From assembly GCA_013416395.1 (NCBI GenBank), contig JACCEP010000018.1, forward strand, positions 1 to 64,000: a stretch of 64,000 nucleotides of DNA, read 5' to 3'. Position numbers and translations under genes: made by a program. The notes beneath the pieces were generated by a model, which saw nothing but the letters and a program-made list of their open reading frames with translations, had not been told where the DNA came from and did no database searches. How positions within the stretch are numbered: position 1 is the stretch's first letter; every line of letters begins with the position of its first letter. This document shows, piece by piece, positions 28,026-35,970 of this stretch. This DNA comes from Alcaligenaceae bacterium (lineage in GTDB: Bacteria; Pseudomonadota; Gammaproteobacteria; Burkholderiales; Burkholderiaceae_B).

Positions 28026-28079
28026 TTATTTGTTAGCAACAGCAAGCGCCGCCTTTGGATTTGTGTTTGCAATCGCCAG
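28026..28079 (-). pseudogene. Relic of an Xre-type antitoxin C terminus
   Basis: On the minus strand 17 codons and a TAA read LAIANTNPKAALAVANK, nearly identical to the end of the intact antitoxin encoded at 35399-35713 (LAIANTNPKAVLAVANK). The orientation is opposite to that of the intact gene. Nothing upstream of it matches the rest of the antitoxin. Confidence 0.75.
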
Positions 28080-28319
28080 ATGGGTATGAGTGGCACTAAA
28101 ATCTGTTAAGACTCTGGATTATGCACTCTTTCGACCCACAAGAAACATACGCCTTGCTCCAAAGCTGCCATATAGTGACAGCAGGCGGATTTAATTCTCA
28201 CTTGTGGTTAACGCGTCGAAAGTGCCTCGTTGGCCTTCACAAAAGAGCTGCCGGTATGAAGACGGTGAAGTGTGCAGCTGCCACTCAAAAATGTACCTTG
28301 ACGGTTTCCGGCTCGGGCG
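28080..28319. other. Non-coding remnant DNA of the accessory region
   Basis: With the preceding relics, this stretch between hipA copy 2 and the aldo/keto reductase gene has no supported gene. An 84-codon open frame at 28121-28375 shows no family resemblance and overlaps the reductase gene. Confidence 0.4.
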
Positions 28320-29186
28320 CTATTTCAGGCTTCTGCCAAAGACTGGGAATACACTCGCGTCGCCATAGTCTTTGATTTGCTCCATATGCTTCAAGGCATC
28401 CATATCTTCCTTGGATATGGAAAAATCAACTTCTGCGTTGTTCTTCATATGGGCCGGATTGGCGGTTTTTGGCAGAGGAAGTAGTCCCAGTTCCAGACAG
28501 TAGAGGATGGACAATTGCGCTACGGATACCCCGTATTTTTCCGCCAGACTGGCGACCTTCACATTCTTCAGCAGCTGGCCATGGGCGACTGGAGAGTAGG
28601 CCTCCACCAAGATGTCCTTGCTTTGGCAATAGTCGATCAGATCAAAGGGAGTGTTGCCGATGTGTGCAAGAATCTGGTTCACCATGGGTTTCACAGTGCA
28701 CGATTCCAAGATGTTCTCCAAATCAGGTTTCTCGAAATTGGAGACGCCGATGGCGCGGAGTTTCCCCGCTTTATATGCGTCCTCGAGGGCTCGCCAAGCC
28801 TCGCTGTTACCTTCCAGGAAACGCTCTGATTCGTGAAATTTTTTCCACGGTTTAGGACTATGAATAATCATCAAATCGATGTAGTCCAGTCCTAAGGTCA
28901 TCAGGGATTGATCGATGGCGGCGACCGCCTGTTCGTAGGACTTAATCTCTGCAGCCAGCTTGGTGGTCAGAAATAGGGACTCTCTGCTCGTGCCGCAGGC
29001 ACGTATCCCATTTCCGACGCCGTTCTCGTTCCCGTATGCCTGGGCCGTGTCGATGTGCCGGTATCCAAGCGCCACTGCGTCTTTCACGGCCTGCGCCGCA
29101 TTCTCGTCACTGATAAACCAGGTTCCCAAACCGAGCTTGGGGATGGTTTGTCCATTAGAAAGTAAGTAGTTTTCTCGCAATTTCAT
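28320..29186 (-). CDS. Aldo/keto reductase
   Basis: A 288-residue NADPH-dependent reductase. The tetrad is complete: Asp and Tyr in RHIDTAQAYGNE, Lys in LTTKLA, His in MIIHSPKP. The cofactor motif LPLPKTANPAHMKNNAEV is typical. The ATG at 29186 has GGAG upstream. Its sequence and phrase use (SLFLTTKL, YEQAVAAIDQSL) look closer to AKRs of Gram-positive and gut bacteria than to the DkgB at 2745, which suggests transfer. It is the last gene of a CMD-cupin-AKR run on this strand. Confidence 0.88.
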   Translation of the reverse strand: MKLRENYLLSNGQTIPKLGLGTWFISDENAAQAVKDAVALGYRHIDTAQAYGNENGVGNGIRACGTSRESLFLTTKLAAEIKSYEQAVAAIDQSLMTLGLDYIDLMIIHSPKPWKKFHESERFLEGNSEAWRALEDAYKAGKLRAIGVSNFEKPDLENILESCTVKPMVNQILAHIGNTPFDLIDYCQSKDILVEAYSPVAHGQLLKNVKVASLAEKYGVSVAQLSILYCLELGLLPLPKTANPAHMKNNAEVDFSISKEDMDALKHMEQIKDYGDASVFPVFGRSLK

Positions 29187-29203
29187 TGGTCTATCTCCTA
29201 TGT

Positions 29204-29638
29204 TCACAGTCTGTTGTAGTCTTCGTCACTGACCGGTTCCAGCCATTCATTCCTGCATTCGGTGCCCGGTATCTCGATCGAAATATGGCTGAACCAGCTG
29301 TCGGCCTTTGCACCATGCCAATGCTTTTTTCCGGCCGGGATATACACGATGGAGCCCTCTTTCATGCTGACGGCTTCTTCTTTTTCTTGCTGGTACCAGC
29401 CTTCTCCGGCTGTGCAGATCAACATCTGGCCGCCGCCGCTCGTTGCTTGATGTATATGCCAGTTGTTCCGGCAGGCCGGTTCAAACGTGACATTGGCGAG
29501 AAACAGGGGGGTCTCGCCCGGTTTGACGAGAAAATTCAAGTAGGAATTTCCGATGAAGTATTTGCTGTAGGCATCGTTCGGCATTCCCGTTCCGAACATG
29601 TTGGCCTTTTCGAATGCCGCTTTGTTGCTGTATTTCAT
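29204..29638 (-). CDS. Cupin domain protein
   Basis: A 144-residue single-domain cupin. Metal-binding motif 1 is WHIHQATSGGGQMLICTAGEGWYQ, with His-x-His and a later Glu, and motif 2 is YIPAGKKHWHGA. It resembles the small cupins that often travel with carboxymuconolactone-decarboxylase-like and aldo/keto reductase genes in transferable metabolic clusters. Enzymatic role unknown. It is 17 bases from the reductase gene and 51 from the CMD gene, so it is likely in one operon. Confidence 0.87.
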   Translation of the reverse strand: MKYSNKAAFEKANMFGTGMPNDAYSKYFIGNSYLNFLVKPGETPLFLANVTFEPACRNNWHIHQATSGGGQMLICTAGEGWYQQEKEEAVSMKEGSIVYIPAGKKHWHGAKADSWFSHISIEIPGTECRNEWLEPVSDEDYNRL

Positions 29639-29689
29639 GATTCTTTTGTCCTTGCTGTGACTGGGCTATCCTCGCTCGGCGATTCGTGA

Positions 29690-30016
29690 TTATTGGTTCC
29701 AGATGTCCTTGGCCATCCGGAAAACGGCCCAAGCCTTCGGCCAACCGGTATAAAAGGCCAAGTGTGTCAGAACTTCGGCAATTTCATCTCGGGTAATGCC
29801 GTTTGTCTTGGCGGTCTGCAAATGGAAGGCCAGCGAGCTGTCCAATATGCCGCTGGCCATGAGTGCGGTCACGGTGATGAGGCTCCTGTCTCTCTGTGAA
29901 AGCTCCGTATCCCGTGACCAGATCTGGCCAAAAAGGACGTCATCGTTGATCTCTGCGAATTTGGGTGCAAAGGCCCCCAGTTGGTCGCGGCCTGCTGTGA
30001 CTTTGGGTTTATTCAT
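29690..30016 (-). CDS. Carboxymuconolactone decarboxylase family protein
   Basis: A 108-residue all-helical CMD-like protein (DRSLITVTALMASGILDSSL, HLQTAKTNGITRDEIAEVLTHLAFYTGWPKA). It lacks the CxxC of AhpD peroxidases, so it belongs to the decarboxylase-like branch with unknown reaction. It comes first in a run with the cupin and reductase genes and lies 240 bases downstream of an MFS gene on the same strand. Confidence 0.87.
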   Translation of the reverse strand: MNKPKVTAGRDQLGAFAPKFAEINDDVLFGQIWSRDTELSQRDRSLITVTALMASGILDSSLAFHLQTAKTNGITRDEIAEVLTHLAFYTGWPKAWAVFRMAKDIWNQ

Positions 30017-30255
30017 CGCTGTACCTCGTGTGTGGTTGTTAAGTAGCCCTCTTTACGCGTGGGGTAGCTGGTACTTGGAAAACGACACTTGTGTGTCCCC
30101 TTGGCCGAGTGCCTGGGCCAGGCTAGCGGGGTCATCAACGCTGCAAAGGCGAGAATTCGAAGATGTTCGATCTCCATGTTGAAGAGAACTTGGCCGATCA
30201 TACGGGCCCTTACGTTGTTCATCGTAATACCATTTTTCTTTGTTTTGCACCTGGT

Positions 30256-31479
30256 TCAGGCTGCCTGTGATGTTTGCGAACATGAGGTCCGGAAAGTCAG
30301 GAAAGCCGCGAGCAGTAGCACGATCGCGCTCATTACAAACGTACTCTGGTATCCGCTCGCGTCGAACAGCAAGCCGCCGAAGGTCGAGCCCAATGCGATG
30401 GCGAGCTGAACCACGGCGACCATCAGGCCACCGCCGGCCTCGGCATCTCCGGGCAATGTTTTTGCAAGCCATGTCCACCAGCCTACCGGCGCTGCAGTAG
30501 CAACCAGCCCCCAGAGGCCCAGCAGCGTCGCCGCTGCGGCGACACTGCTGCCAAAGACGATGAGTGCCATCGCGATCACAGCCATTAACAGTGGAATACC
30601 AATCAGCGTGCGGTAGAAGTCCCACTTCAGGAACGTGCTGATGGCAGTGGTGCCGATGAATCCAGCGGCACCGATAATCAGCAGAACAAGCGACAGCGTG
30701 GGAACGTCCACGCCTGTCACCGTTTCAAGGAACGGGCGCACATAGGTGAACAACGCGAACTGCGCCATGAAGAAGGTTCCAACAGCCAACATACCCAAAG
30801 CGACCATCCGATTTTTCAACAGCCTGAGGACGTTGCCGGAACCCGTCGAGCGAACCCGAGCTGGCATGGATGGCAGGCTGATCCACTGCCAGATAAAAGC
30901 GACCAACGCCACCGGCACCAAGCAGAAGAACGCACCACGCCATCCGATGATCGAACCCAGGTAGCTACCCAATGGGGCGGCGACTACCGTCGCCAGCGCA
31001 TTACCGCCATTGAAAATGGCCATAGCACGCGGCACCTGATGCGAAGGCACCAACCGCATCGCAGTCGCCACCGACAAGGACCAGAAACCACCGACCACCA
31101 CCCCGATCAGCGCTCGCCCGACCATGTATGTCAGATAGTTCGGTGCTAGCCCAACAACTGCCCCTGAAAGGGCCATCAGCGCAGTCAGCCCCAGCAAAAG
31201 AGTCTTGCGGTTCATGCTGCCAGCAATTGCCGCGATCGATAGGCTAGTTAAGACCGCGAATGCGCCTGATATGGCGATCCCCTGTCCGGCAAGACCTTCG
31301 CTGATCCCAAGATCGTTAGCCATGGGCGTCAGCAGACTGACGGGCATGAACTCAGAGGCGATCAGCGCAAAGACGCACAACGTCATTGCGAAGACACCAC
31401 TCCACATGGCACACTGCGTTTCCGGTTTGCTCCGTGTTTGGGCGCCATAAGCAGTGCCGCTGACTATTTTCGCTGTCAT
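30256..31479 (-). CDS. MFS efflux transporter, NepI/PbuE-like DHA1 family
   Basis: A 407-residue inner-membrane transporter with about 12 hydrophobic segments (VFALIASEFMPVSLLTPMAND near the start; the IAISGAFAVLTSLSIAAIAG helix). Such proteins export purine ribonucleosides, arabinose or drugs. The ATG at 31479 was chosen because the 55 upstream in-frame codons have no family resemblance. It is divergent from a LysR gene and upstream of the CMD-cupin-AKR genes on the same strand. The substrate is unknown. Confidence 0.87.
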   Translation of the reverse strand: MTAKIVSGTAYGAQTRSKPETQCAMWSGVFAMTLCVFALIASEFMPVSLLTPMANDLGISEGLAGQGIAISGAFAVLTSLSIAAIAGSMNRKTLLLGLTALMALSGAVVGLAPNYLTYMVGRALIGVVVGGFWSLSVATAMRLVPSHQVPRAMAIFNGGNALATVVAAPLGSYLGSIIGWRGAFFCLVPVALVAFIWQWISLPSMPARVRSTGSGNVLRLLKNRMVALGMLAVGTFFMAQFALFTYVRPFLETVTGVDVPTLSLVLLIIGAAGFIGTTAISTFLKWDFYRTLIGIPLLMAVIAMALIVFGSSVAAAATLLGLWGLVATAAPVGWWTWLAKTLPGDAEAGGGLMVAVVQLAIALGSTFGGLLFDASGYQSTFVMSAIVLLLAAFLTFRTSCSQTSQAA

Positions 31480-31720
31480 GAAATGCGCGATTGTGACAGG
31501 TTGCGGTGGAAGAACGAGTTCAGGCGGCCTGCCGCCATCGACAACGTCGGCGCAGCAATGAGGCCACGTAAAACGACATTCACACGGATGCCTTTGTGGC
31601 GTAGAACAATTGATTTTTCCATAGCCTTTATTTTCGCGAATCAAGATACATTTGATAAGCTACTAAATGCTTAAAGAGCCTATAAGCTGTGCTAATCAAA
31701 AATCCGTGGCAAACTGCATC

Positions 31721-32629
31721 ATGCTCAGACGAAACCTCAGCGATCTCTTATCCTTTGTGACGGTAGCCCGGGAAGGCAGCTTCACCCGCGCCGCCGCACT
31801 GCTAGGCGTGACTCAATCAGCACTCAGCCAAGCCATCAGTGGTCTCGAAGCAAAGCTCGAAATCAGGCTGCTCACGCGCACCACACGCAGCGTTTCGCCC
31901 ACGGTGGCGGGTGAGCGGCTTTTGCAAGCCATCGGACATCGCTTTGATGAGATCGAAGCAGAGCTGGACATGTTGACCGAGATGCGCGACAAGCCAGCTG
32001 GCACGGTACGGATTACTTGCGGCGATCACGTCGTACGAACGACGTTGCTGCCGAGGATTGCCCCCTTGCTGAAAGAGTTTCCCGACATCAAGGTAGAGTT
32101 CGACGTTAGCTACGGTTTCAGAGACATCGTGGCAGATCGCTTCGACGCAGGCGTGCGTTTGGGCGATACCATCGACAAGGACATGATTGCGGTACCCATA
32201 GGCCCGAAGCTGCGGATGGCCGCCGTCGCGTCACCCGCCTATTTTGCAAAGAACCCCACGCCGAAGACACCAAGAGACCTGGTTGCGCACCGCTGCATCA
32301 ACCTACGTTTTCCGACGCACGGCGGGCTGTATGTCTGGGAGTTCGAGCGCCGAGGCGAACAGTTGAATGTTCACGTCGATGGGCAGGTCGTCCTCAACAG
32401 CACCCCCCACATTGTGCTCGCGGCGCTTGAAGGCTTGGGCATCGCATTCCTCCCAGAAGGGGAGTTCGCTCCGCACATCGAGGACGGAAGGCTGGTGCGC
32501 GTACTGCAGGAATGGTGTGCCCCATTCGAGGGCTACTACCTCTACTATCCCAGCCGGCGACAGCCATCCCCAGCGTTCTCGCTTGTTGTCGATGTTCTCC
32601 GTTTCTCCAAACGGACGCAGCGGAGATGA
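31721..32629 (+). CDS. LysR-family transcriptional regulator
   Basis: A 302-residue LysR protein of the CrgA/PbuR-like group. The helix-turn-helix is GSFTRAAALLGVTQSALSQAISGLE, and the effector domain includes VRITCGDHVVRTTLLPRI. The ATG at 31721 fits the family; the frame opens earlier at 31667. It is divergent from the MFS gene, its likely target, and perhaps the CMD-cupin-AKR genes beyond. The 3' end overlaps a transposase relic in another frame, so its last residues may be altered. Confidence 0.87.
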   Translation: MLRRNLSDLLSFVTVAREGSFTRAAALLGVTQSALSQAISGLEAKLEIRLLTRTTRSVSPTVAGERLLQAIGHRFDEIEAELDMLTEMRDKPAGTVRITCGDHVVRTTLLPRIAPLLKEFPDIKVEFDVSYGFRDIVADRFDAGVRLGDTIDKDMIAVPIGPKLRMAAVASPAYFAKNPTPKTPRDLVAHRCINLRFPTHGGLYVWEFERRGEQLNVHVDGQVVLNSTPHIVLAALEGLGIAFLPEGEFAPHIEDGRLVRVLQEWCAPFEGYYLYYPSRRQPSPAFSLVVDVLRFSKRTQRR

Positions 32630-32721
32630 GCCTGCATATGCTTGCTCACAACCTCAAGTGGGTGATTAGCAGGTTGGGCATCGCAGGAGCGATGGAATCG
32701 GTCAGTTTAGCGAGGGCGTGA
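32615..32721 (+). pseudogene. C-terminal relic of a DDE transposase
   Basis: In a different frame from the end of the LysR gene, the sequence reads EMSLHMLAHNLKWVISRLGI and stops at 32719-32721. LAYNLKRVxxILG with this spacing is the classic end of IS1182/IS4-type DDE transposases. The catalytic domain is absent. Confidence 0.55.
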
Positions 32722-33117
32722 GCCCTTTTATACGTTGTTGAGGCCCACGAAATAGATAATGGCTTCAATAACGTGACTTTTGACCCCGAAAAAATACGGA
32801 CAGGCTCGCCTACAAGTTGGATGGTGGCACCCAGGCAAATAGTTAAATGACTGCTACGCGCTTTGCATGACCCTGCGTCAAATACGTTTCTACACAGCCT
32901 CAAGCAGTTCTGCTGCAAGGTCACGATCTGCTTCATAAGCAGCAAGCTGTTGAGATTCTGGGCAGTGAACTCTTTCGACCAAATGTAGACGTTCGCGAAG
33001 ATAAGATCAACGCCCATCAATGAGCGTAAGATGCCACATTAAGGTTAAATCAAGATGAAGCAAGAACTTGACACGTCGCCAGATACAATTGCCTTCCACG
33101 GTCTGTAGAACAGATGC
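32722..33117. other. Remnant DNA between transposase relic and SDR gene
   Basis: Nearly 400 bases without a supported gene. The first part is probably the right flank of the lost insertion sequence. A minus-strand open frame at 32646-33020 shows no family resemblance. Confidence 0.4.
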
Positions 33118-33183
33118 GTCGCACTTGTAACGGGTGGCGCGATGGGTATTGGGGCGGCTATGGGTTTAGCTGCCTTGCTTTGA
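33109..33183 (+). pseudogene. N-terminal relic of an SDR
   Basis: The frame reads VALVTGGAMGIGAAMGLAALL and stops at 33181-33183. TGGAMGIG is the cofactor-binding turn of a short-chain dehydrogenase. A TAG precedes it in frame and no start codon fits. It lies 56 bases before the intact SDR gene and differs from it, so it is a fragment of another gene. Confidence 0.6.
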
Positions 33184-33239
33184 ATTGCGGCGCATACCCT
33201 GACTATCTACAACCGTCTTAAATATTTTCAAAATTTAAT

Positions 33240-34034
33240 ATGACAATTTCTAACTCTTCTCTACCGGTCAGCGTCGTAACTGGCGCCGCGCGCGGCATCG
33301 GGCTCGCAACCATTCGATGGTTTCTGGCTCACGGCCACCAGGTGGCTATGCTCGACATCGATGCCGACGAACTCTCAAAAGCCGCACTCGAATATCAAGG
33401 TGACAAGCGCGTACTTGCGCTGCCCTGTGACGTGTCGAACCCCGATCAAGTGCAAGAGACCATGGCACGGGTCGAGGCACACTTTGGCCGCATCGATGCG
33501 CTGGTGAACAATGCCGGCGTTGCTGTGTTCAAGACGTTGGGCACGACCTCATTCGAAGAGTGGCGCTACGTGATGGCGACAAATCTGGATGGCGCCTTCC
33601 TTTGCTCGCAAGCCTGCGTCCCCGTGATGTTAAAGAACGGCGGCGGTTCAATCGTCAACATCGCGTCGATCTCGGGATTGCGCGCCAGCACCTTGCGCGT
33701 TGCCTATGGAACCAGTAAGGCCGCGCTCATCCACCTTACGCGTCAACAGGCGGTTGAATTCGGAACCATGGGAATCCGGGTCAACGCAATCGCGCCAGGG
33801 CCTGTCGAAACCGAAATGGCCAAGCAAGTCCATTCGGCAGCAATCCGGGCCGACTATTACGACAGTATTCCGCTCGGTCGCTACGGCACTATGGAAGAAA
33901 TTGCGTCGGCGGTCGGTTTTTTGTGCACACCGGGCGCCAGCTATGTGAATGGCCAAGTGCTTGCCGTCGACGGCGGGTTCGATGCAGCGGGCGTCGGGTT
34001 GCCGACTCTACGCCGTGAGGCCGGTGGACGCTAA
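33240..34034 (+). CDS. Short-chain dehydrogenase/reductase (3-oxoacyl-ACP reductase-like)
   Basis: A 264-residue classical SDR. The cofactor motif is VVTGAARGIGLA, with NNAGVAV in the middle, catalytic YGTSKAALIHLTRQ and the tail YVNGQVLAVDGGF. Likely oxidises a hydroxyl group or reduces a carbonyl of a small substrate with NAD(P). The ATG at 33240 lies in an AT-rich leader without a strong Shine-Dalgarno. No operon partner is present. It is in the patchy accessory region and may be a recent arrival. Confidence 0.88.
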   Translation: MTISNSSLPVSVVTGAARGIGLATIRWFLAHGHQVAMLDIDADELSKAALEYQGDKRVLALPCDVSNPDQVQETMARVEAHFGRIDALVNNAGVAVFKTLGTTSFEEWRYVMATNLDGAFLCSQACVPVMLKNGGGSIVNIASISGLRASTLRVAYGTSKAALIHLTRQQAVEFGTMGIRVNAIAPGPVETEMAKQVHSAAIRADYYDSIPLGRYGTMEEIASAVGFLCTPGASYVNGQVLAVDGGFDAAGVGLPTLRREAGGR

Positions 34035-34438
34035 ATGCTTTGAAGTCTTCCTTAGACCACTCACCAGTCACGCCCTGAAACTGTGGCAACGGCTGACCGG
34101 TTTCCAGCAGCGTTTTGAGGTTGGACAGGCGGCACGGCTGCCAAGTGTTCGCACTGGGATTGTTAAACCGGCTGTGGGGCTCGGTAGTAAGCAACAAGGG
34201 CATTAGCATGTCCATGGCCAATCTTGTGCTCCGATTTCAGGAGCGCAACCTGCTCCATATGTTTTTGGTCTTTCACGGAGTCGAGCACTTTGAACCAGTG
34301 AGCAACGGGCTTACAACTCTGCTATGAAAGCGTAGGGCGTATCGCTGCAATTAAGATAGGTCGCCCGGCTCTGCTTTTAAAAAATCAAGTTTGATGTCAC
34401 GGTTGTCGCTGTAGTTTGTCTAGTTCTTTAACAGGCAT
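34035..34438. other. Region without a recognised gene
   Basis: About 400 bases. A minus-strand open frame (34221 down into the SDR gene) includes the peptide LKTLLETGQPLPQFQGVTGE, which looks protein-like but was not recognised. A plus-strand frame overlaps it. Neither has a clear ribosome binding site, and relic DNA is the simplest reading. Confidence 0.4.
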
Positions 34439-34864
34439 TCAATCGGCTATCGGTAGCAGCTGAGGATTCCAGACGATTTCCCACAGGTGTCCGTTAATAT
34501 CACGAAAATACCCAGCGTACCCCCCATAGAAGGTATCCTGCGGAGGCTTGATAATTTCAGCACCTGCGCGTTGCGCTGCGTCCATCGTTTCGTCAACTTC
34601 CTGCCGATCCAGAACGTTATGTCCGATCGTGAAGGAAGTGGAAGAGATGGGTTGCTTTGGTAGGCCGGTGTCGTAGGAAATATCGTCCTGTGCCCAGATC
34701 GCGAGCTTCAGCCCACCCGACAGATCGAAGAAGGCAACCGCACCATGCGCGAACTCCCGACCGACGATGCCTTCGGTCGGGAGGCCTAGCCCGTCACGAT
34801 AGAAGGCAAGCGATTTCTCGAGATCGGTAACGCCCAGCGTAATAACGGAAATTCGAGGTTTCAT
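34439..34864 (-). CDS. VOC-family (glyoxalase/bleomycin resistance fold) protein
   Basis: A 141-residue vicinal-oxygen-chelate protein with two beta-alpha-beta-beta-beta modules: VITLGVTDLEKSLAFYRDGLGLP and YAGYFRDINGHLWEIVWNP. The glutamate in HLWEI is a likely metal ligand. Members act as glyoxalase-like or resistance proteins, and the exact role is unknown. The ATG at 34864 was chosen; a GTG two codons earlier is possible. A run of eight G (34883-34890) lies just upstream in its leader. Confidence 0.87.
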   Translation of the reverse strand: MKPRISVITLGVTDLEKSLAFYRDGLGLPTEGIVGREFAHGAVAFFDLSGGLKLAIWAQDDISYDTGLPKQPISSTSFTIGHNVLDRQEVDETMDAAQRAGAEIIKPPQDTFYGGYAGYFRDINGHLWEIVWNPQLLPIAD

Positions 34865-35103
34865 GTCCACACCATTGTTATCGGGGGGGGAGGGCCAACC
34901 TTCCCGAAGCTAAGCTGTTTTCGACGGGAAGAGTAAGCCTCCAGGGCACTGAGCCTCCTGATGCTCAAGCACGACGTAATCTACCGGCTTGGAAAGTACG
35001 AATTCTCATCTGATTCACTTCCATGCAAACTAACCAAATGCATAAACACATAGTCAAGCGACTTTTTAATACTGCGGAATACGCCTTAAGAGTATAGTAA
35101 ACT

Positions 35104-35415
35104 ATGCTAACAGTCGTCGAAACACTTATCTTCCAACGACAGTGGCCGCTCTATTGGACTGAAGAGGAAAGAGGTGAATTTGCCGCCTACATAGCTGAAC
35201 ATCCAACAGCCGGAGATGTTGTGCCCGGGTCCGGCGGCATCCGAAAGGTGCGTTGGTCTCGTTTCGGTTCGGGCAAGTCAGGAGGCGTGCGTGTGATTTA
35301 TTTCATCCGTACACTTGAAGGTGAGGTTGTATTGCTAACGCTATATGCAAAGGCCAAAACTAACAATATCACCGGCGCCAAGTTAAAGGAGATCCGTCGT
35401 GTCCTCGAAGAATAG
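35104..35415 (+). CDS. RelE/HigB-type toxin of a type II toxin-antitoxin system
   Basis: A 103-residue toxin of the RelE-like group typified by phage Gp49/HigB: QRQWPLYWTEEERGEFAAYI, GSGGIRKVRWSRFGSGKSGG and VRVIYFIRTLEGEVVLLTLYAKAK. Such toxins cleave mRNA at the ribosome. The gene overlaps the antitoxin gene by 17 bases, and toxin-first order is usual in this subgroup. Confidence 0.88.
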   Translation: MLTVVETLIFQRQWPLYWTEEERGEFAAYIAEHPTAGDVVPGSGGIRKVRWSRFGSGKSGGVRVIYFIRTLEGEVVLLTLYAKAKTNNITGAKLKEIRRVLEE

Positions 35416-35713
35416 ATCCTTCACAGATAAAGAGCTTGCCGCTTATGAAGCAGATCGCGACCTTGCTGCAGAGCTGCTTGAGGCTGTGCAGCAGATGAAA
35501 GTCAGCCAGACGCATGTCGTTTTATCGCCAGCTATCGAGGCGCGTAAGAAAACGGGCCTATCTCAAGCTCAGTTTGCCACTTTGCTCGGCGTTTCCGTTC
35601 GTACCTTACAAGGCTGGGAGCAGGGGCGTAAACAGCCGAGTGGTGCCGCCCGTACCCTTCTAGCGATTGCAAACACAAATCCAAAGGCTGTGCTCGCTGT
35701 TGCTAACAAATAA
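35399..35713 (+). CDS. Xre-family antitoxin (HigA/NadS-like)
   Basis: A 104-residue helix-turn-helix protein that should neutralise the upstream toxin and repress the pair. The DNA-binding domain covers about residues 50-95 (RKKTGLSQAQFATLLGVSVRTLQGWEQGRKQP). It starts at GTG 35399, inside the end of the toxin gene, with GGAG upstream at about 35389. A relic of its last 17 codons occurs in inverted orientation at 28026-28079. Confidence 0.88.
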   Translation: MSSKNRSFTDKELAAYEADRDLAAELLEAVQQMKVSQTHVVLSPAIEARKKTGLSQAQFATLLGVSVRTLQGWEQGRKQPSGAARTLLAIANTNPKAVLAVANK

Positions 35714-35727
35714 GTTCTGTGCAATGT

Positions 35728-35970
35728 CACTAGAACCAGCCTTAGTGAGCGTGCGTGGCCGGCAATCAACACGTCGTAAGGCCCGATAGGTGTTCCTTTT
35801 TTCTTCAATTCTGACCTGATCTGGCCGCTGTGCGAGGCAGCAGCACTGTCGAACGGCAACACTTCCAGTCGCGCGGCCATTCCTTCAACATCGGAAAGAT
35901 TTCGCTCTGGCGCTCGTGAATTCTGAGGCCCAATGGCGGTGATCTCGACTTGCTTCACGTCATCAGGCAA
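35728..35970 (-). pseudogene. VapC (PIN-domain) toxin fragment
   Basis: On the minus strand the frame reads NLSDVEGMAARLEVLPFDSA, then RSELKKKGTPIGPYDVLIAG and HARSLRLVLVT, the C-terminal half of VapC ribonucleases including the PIGPYD acidic residue. After LVLVT the family sequence is replaced by antisense antitoxin DNA. The N-terminal half with the first catalytic aspartate is missing. No vapB is visible. Confidence 0.75.

Noticed and set aside
30053-30625. 190-codon minus-strand frame overlapping the MFS gene end
   Set aside because: Mostly an out-of-frame shadow of the MFS gene; the non-overlapping part has no recognisable family.
32646-33020. 124-codon minus-strand frame after the LysR gene
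   Set aside because: It overlaps the transposase tail antisense and shows no domain pattern.
34035-34221. Protein-like minus-strand peptide containing LKTLLETGQPLPQFQGVTGE
   Set aside because: It looks biological, but I could not assign it to any family, so it is only noted as part of an unexplained gap.
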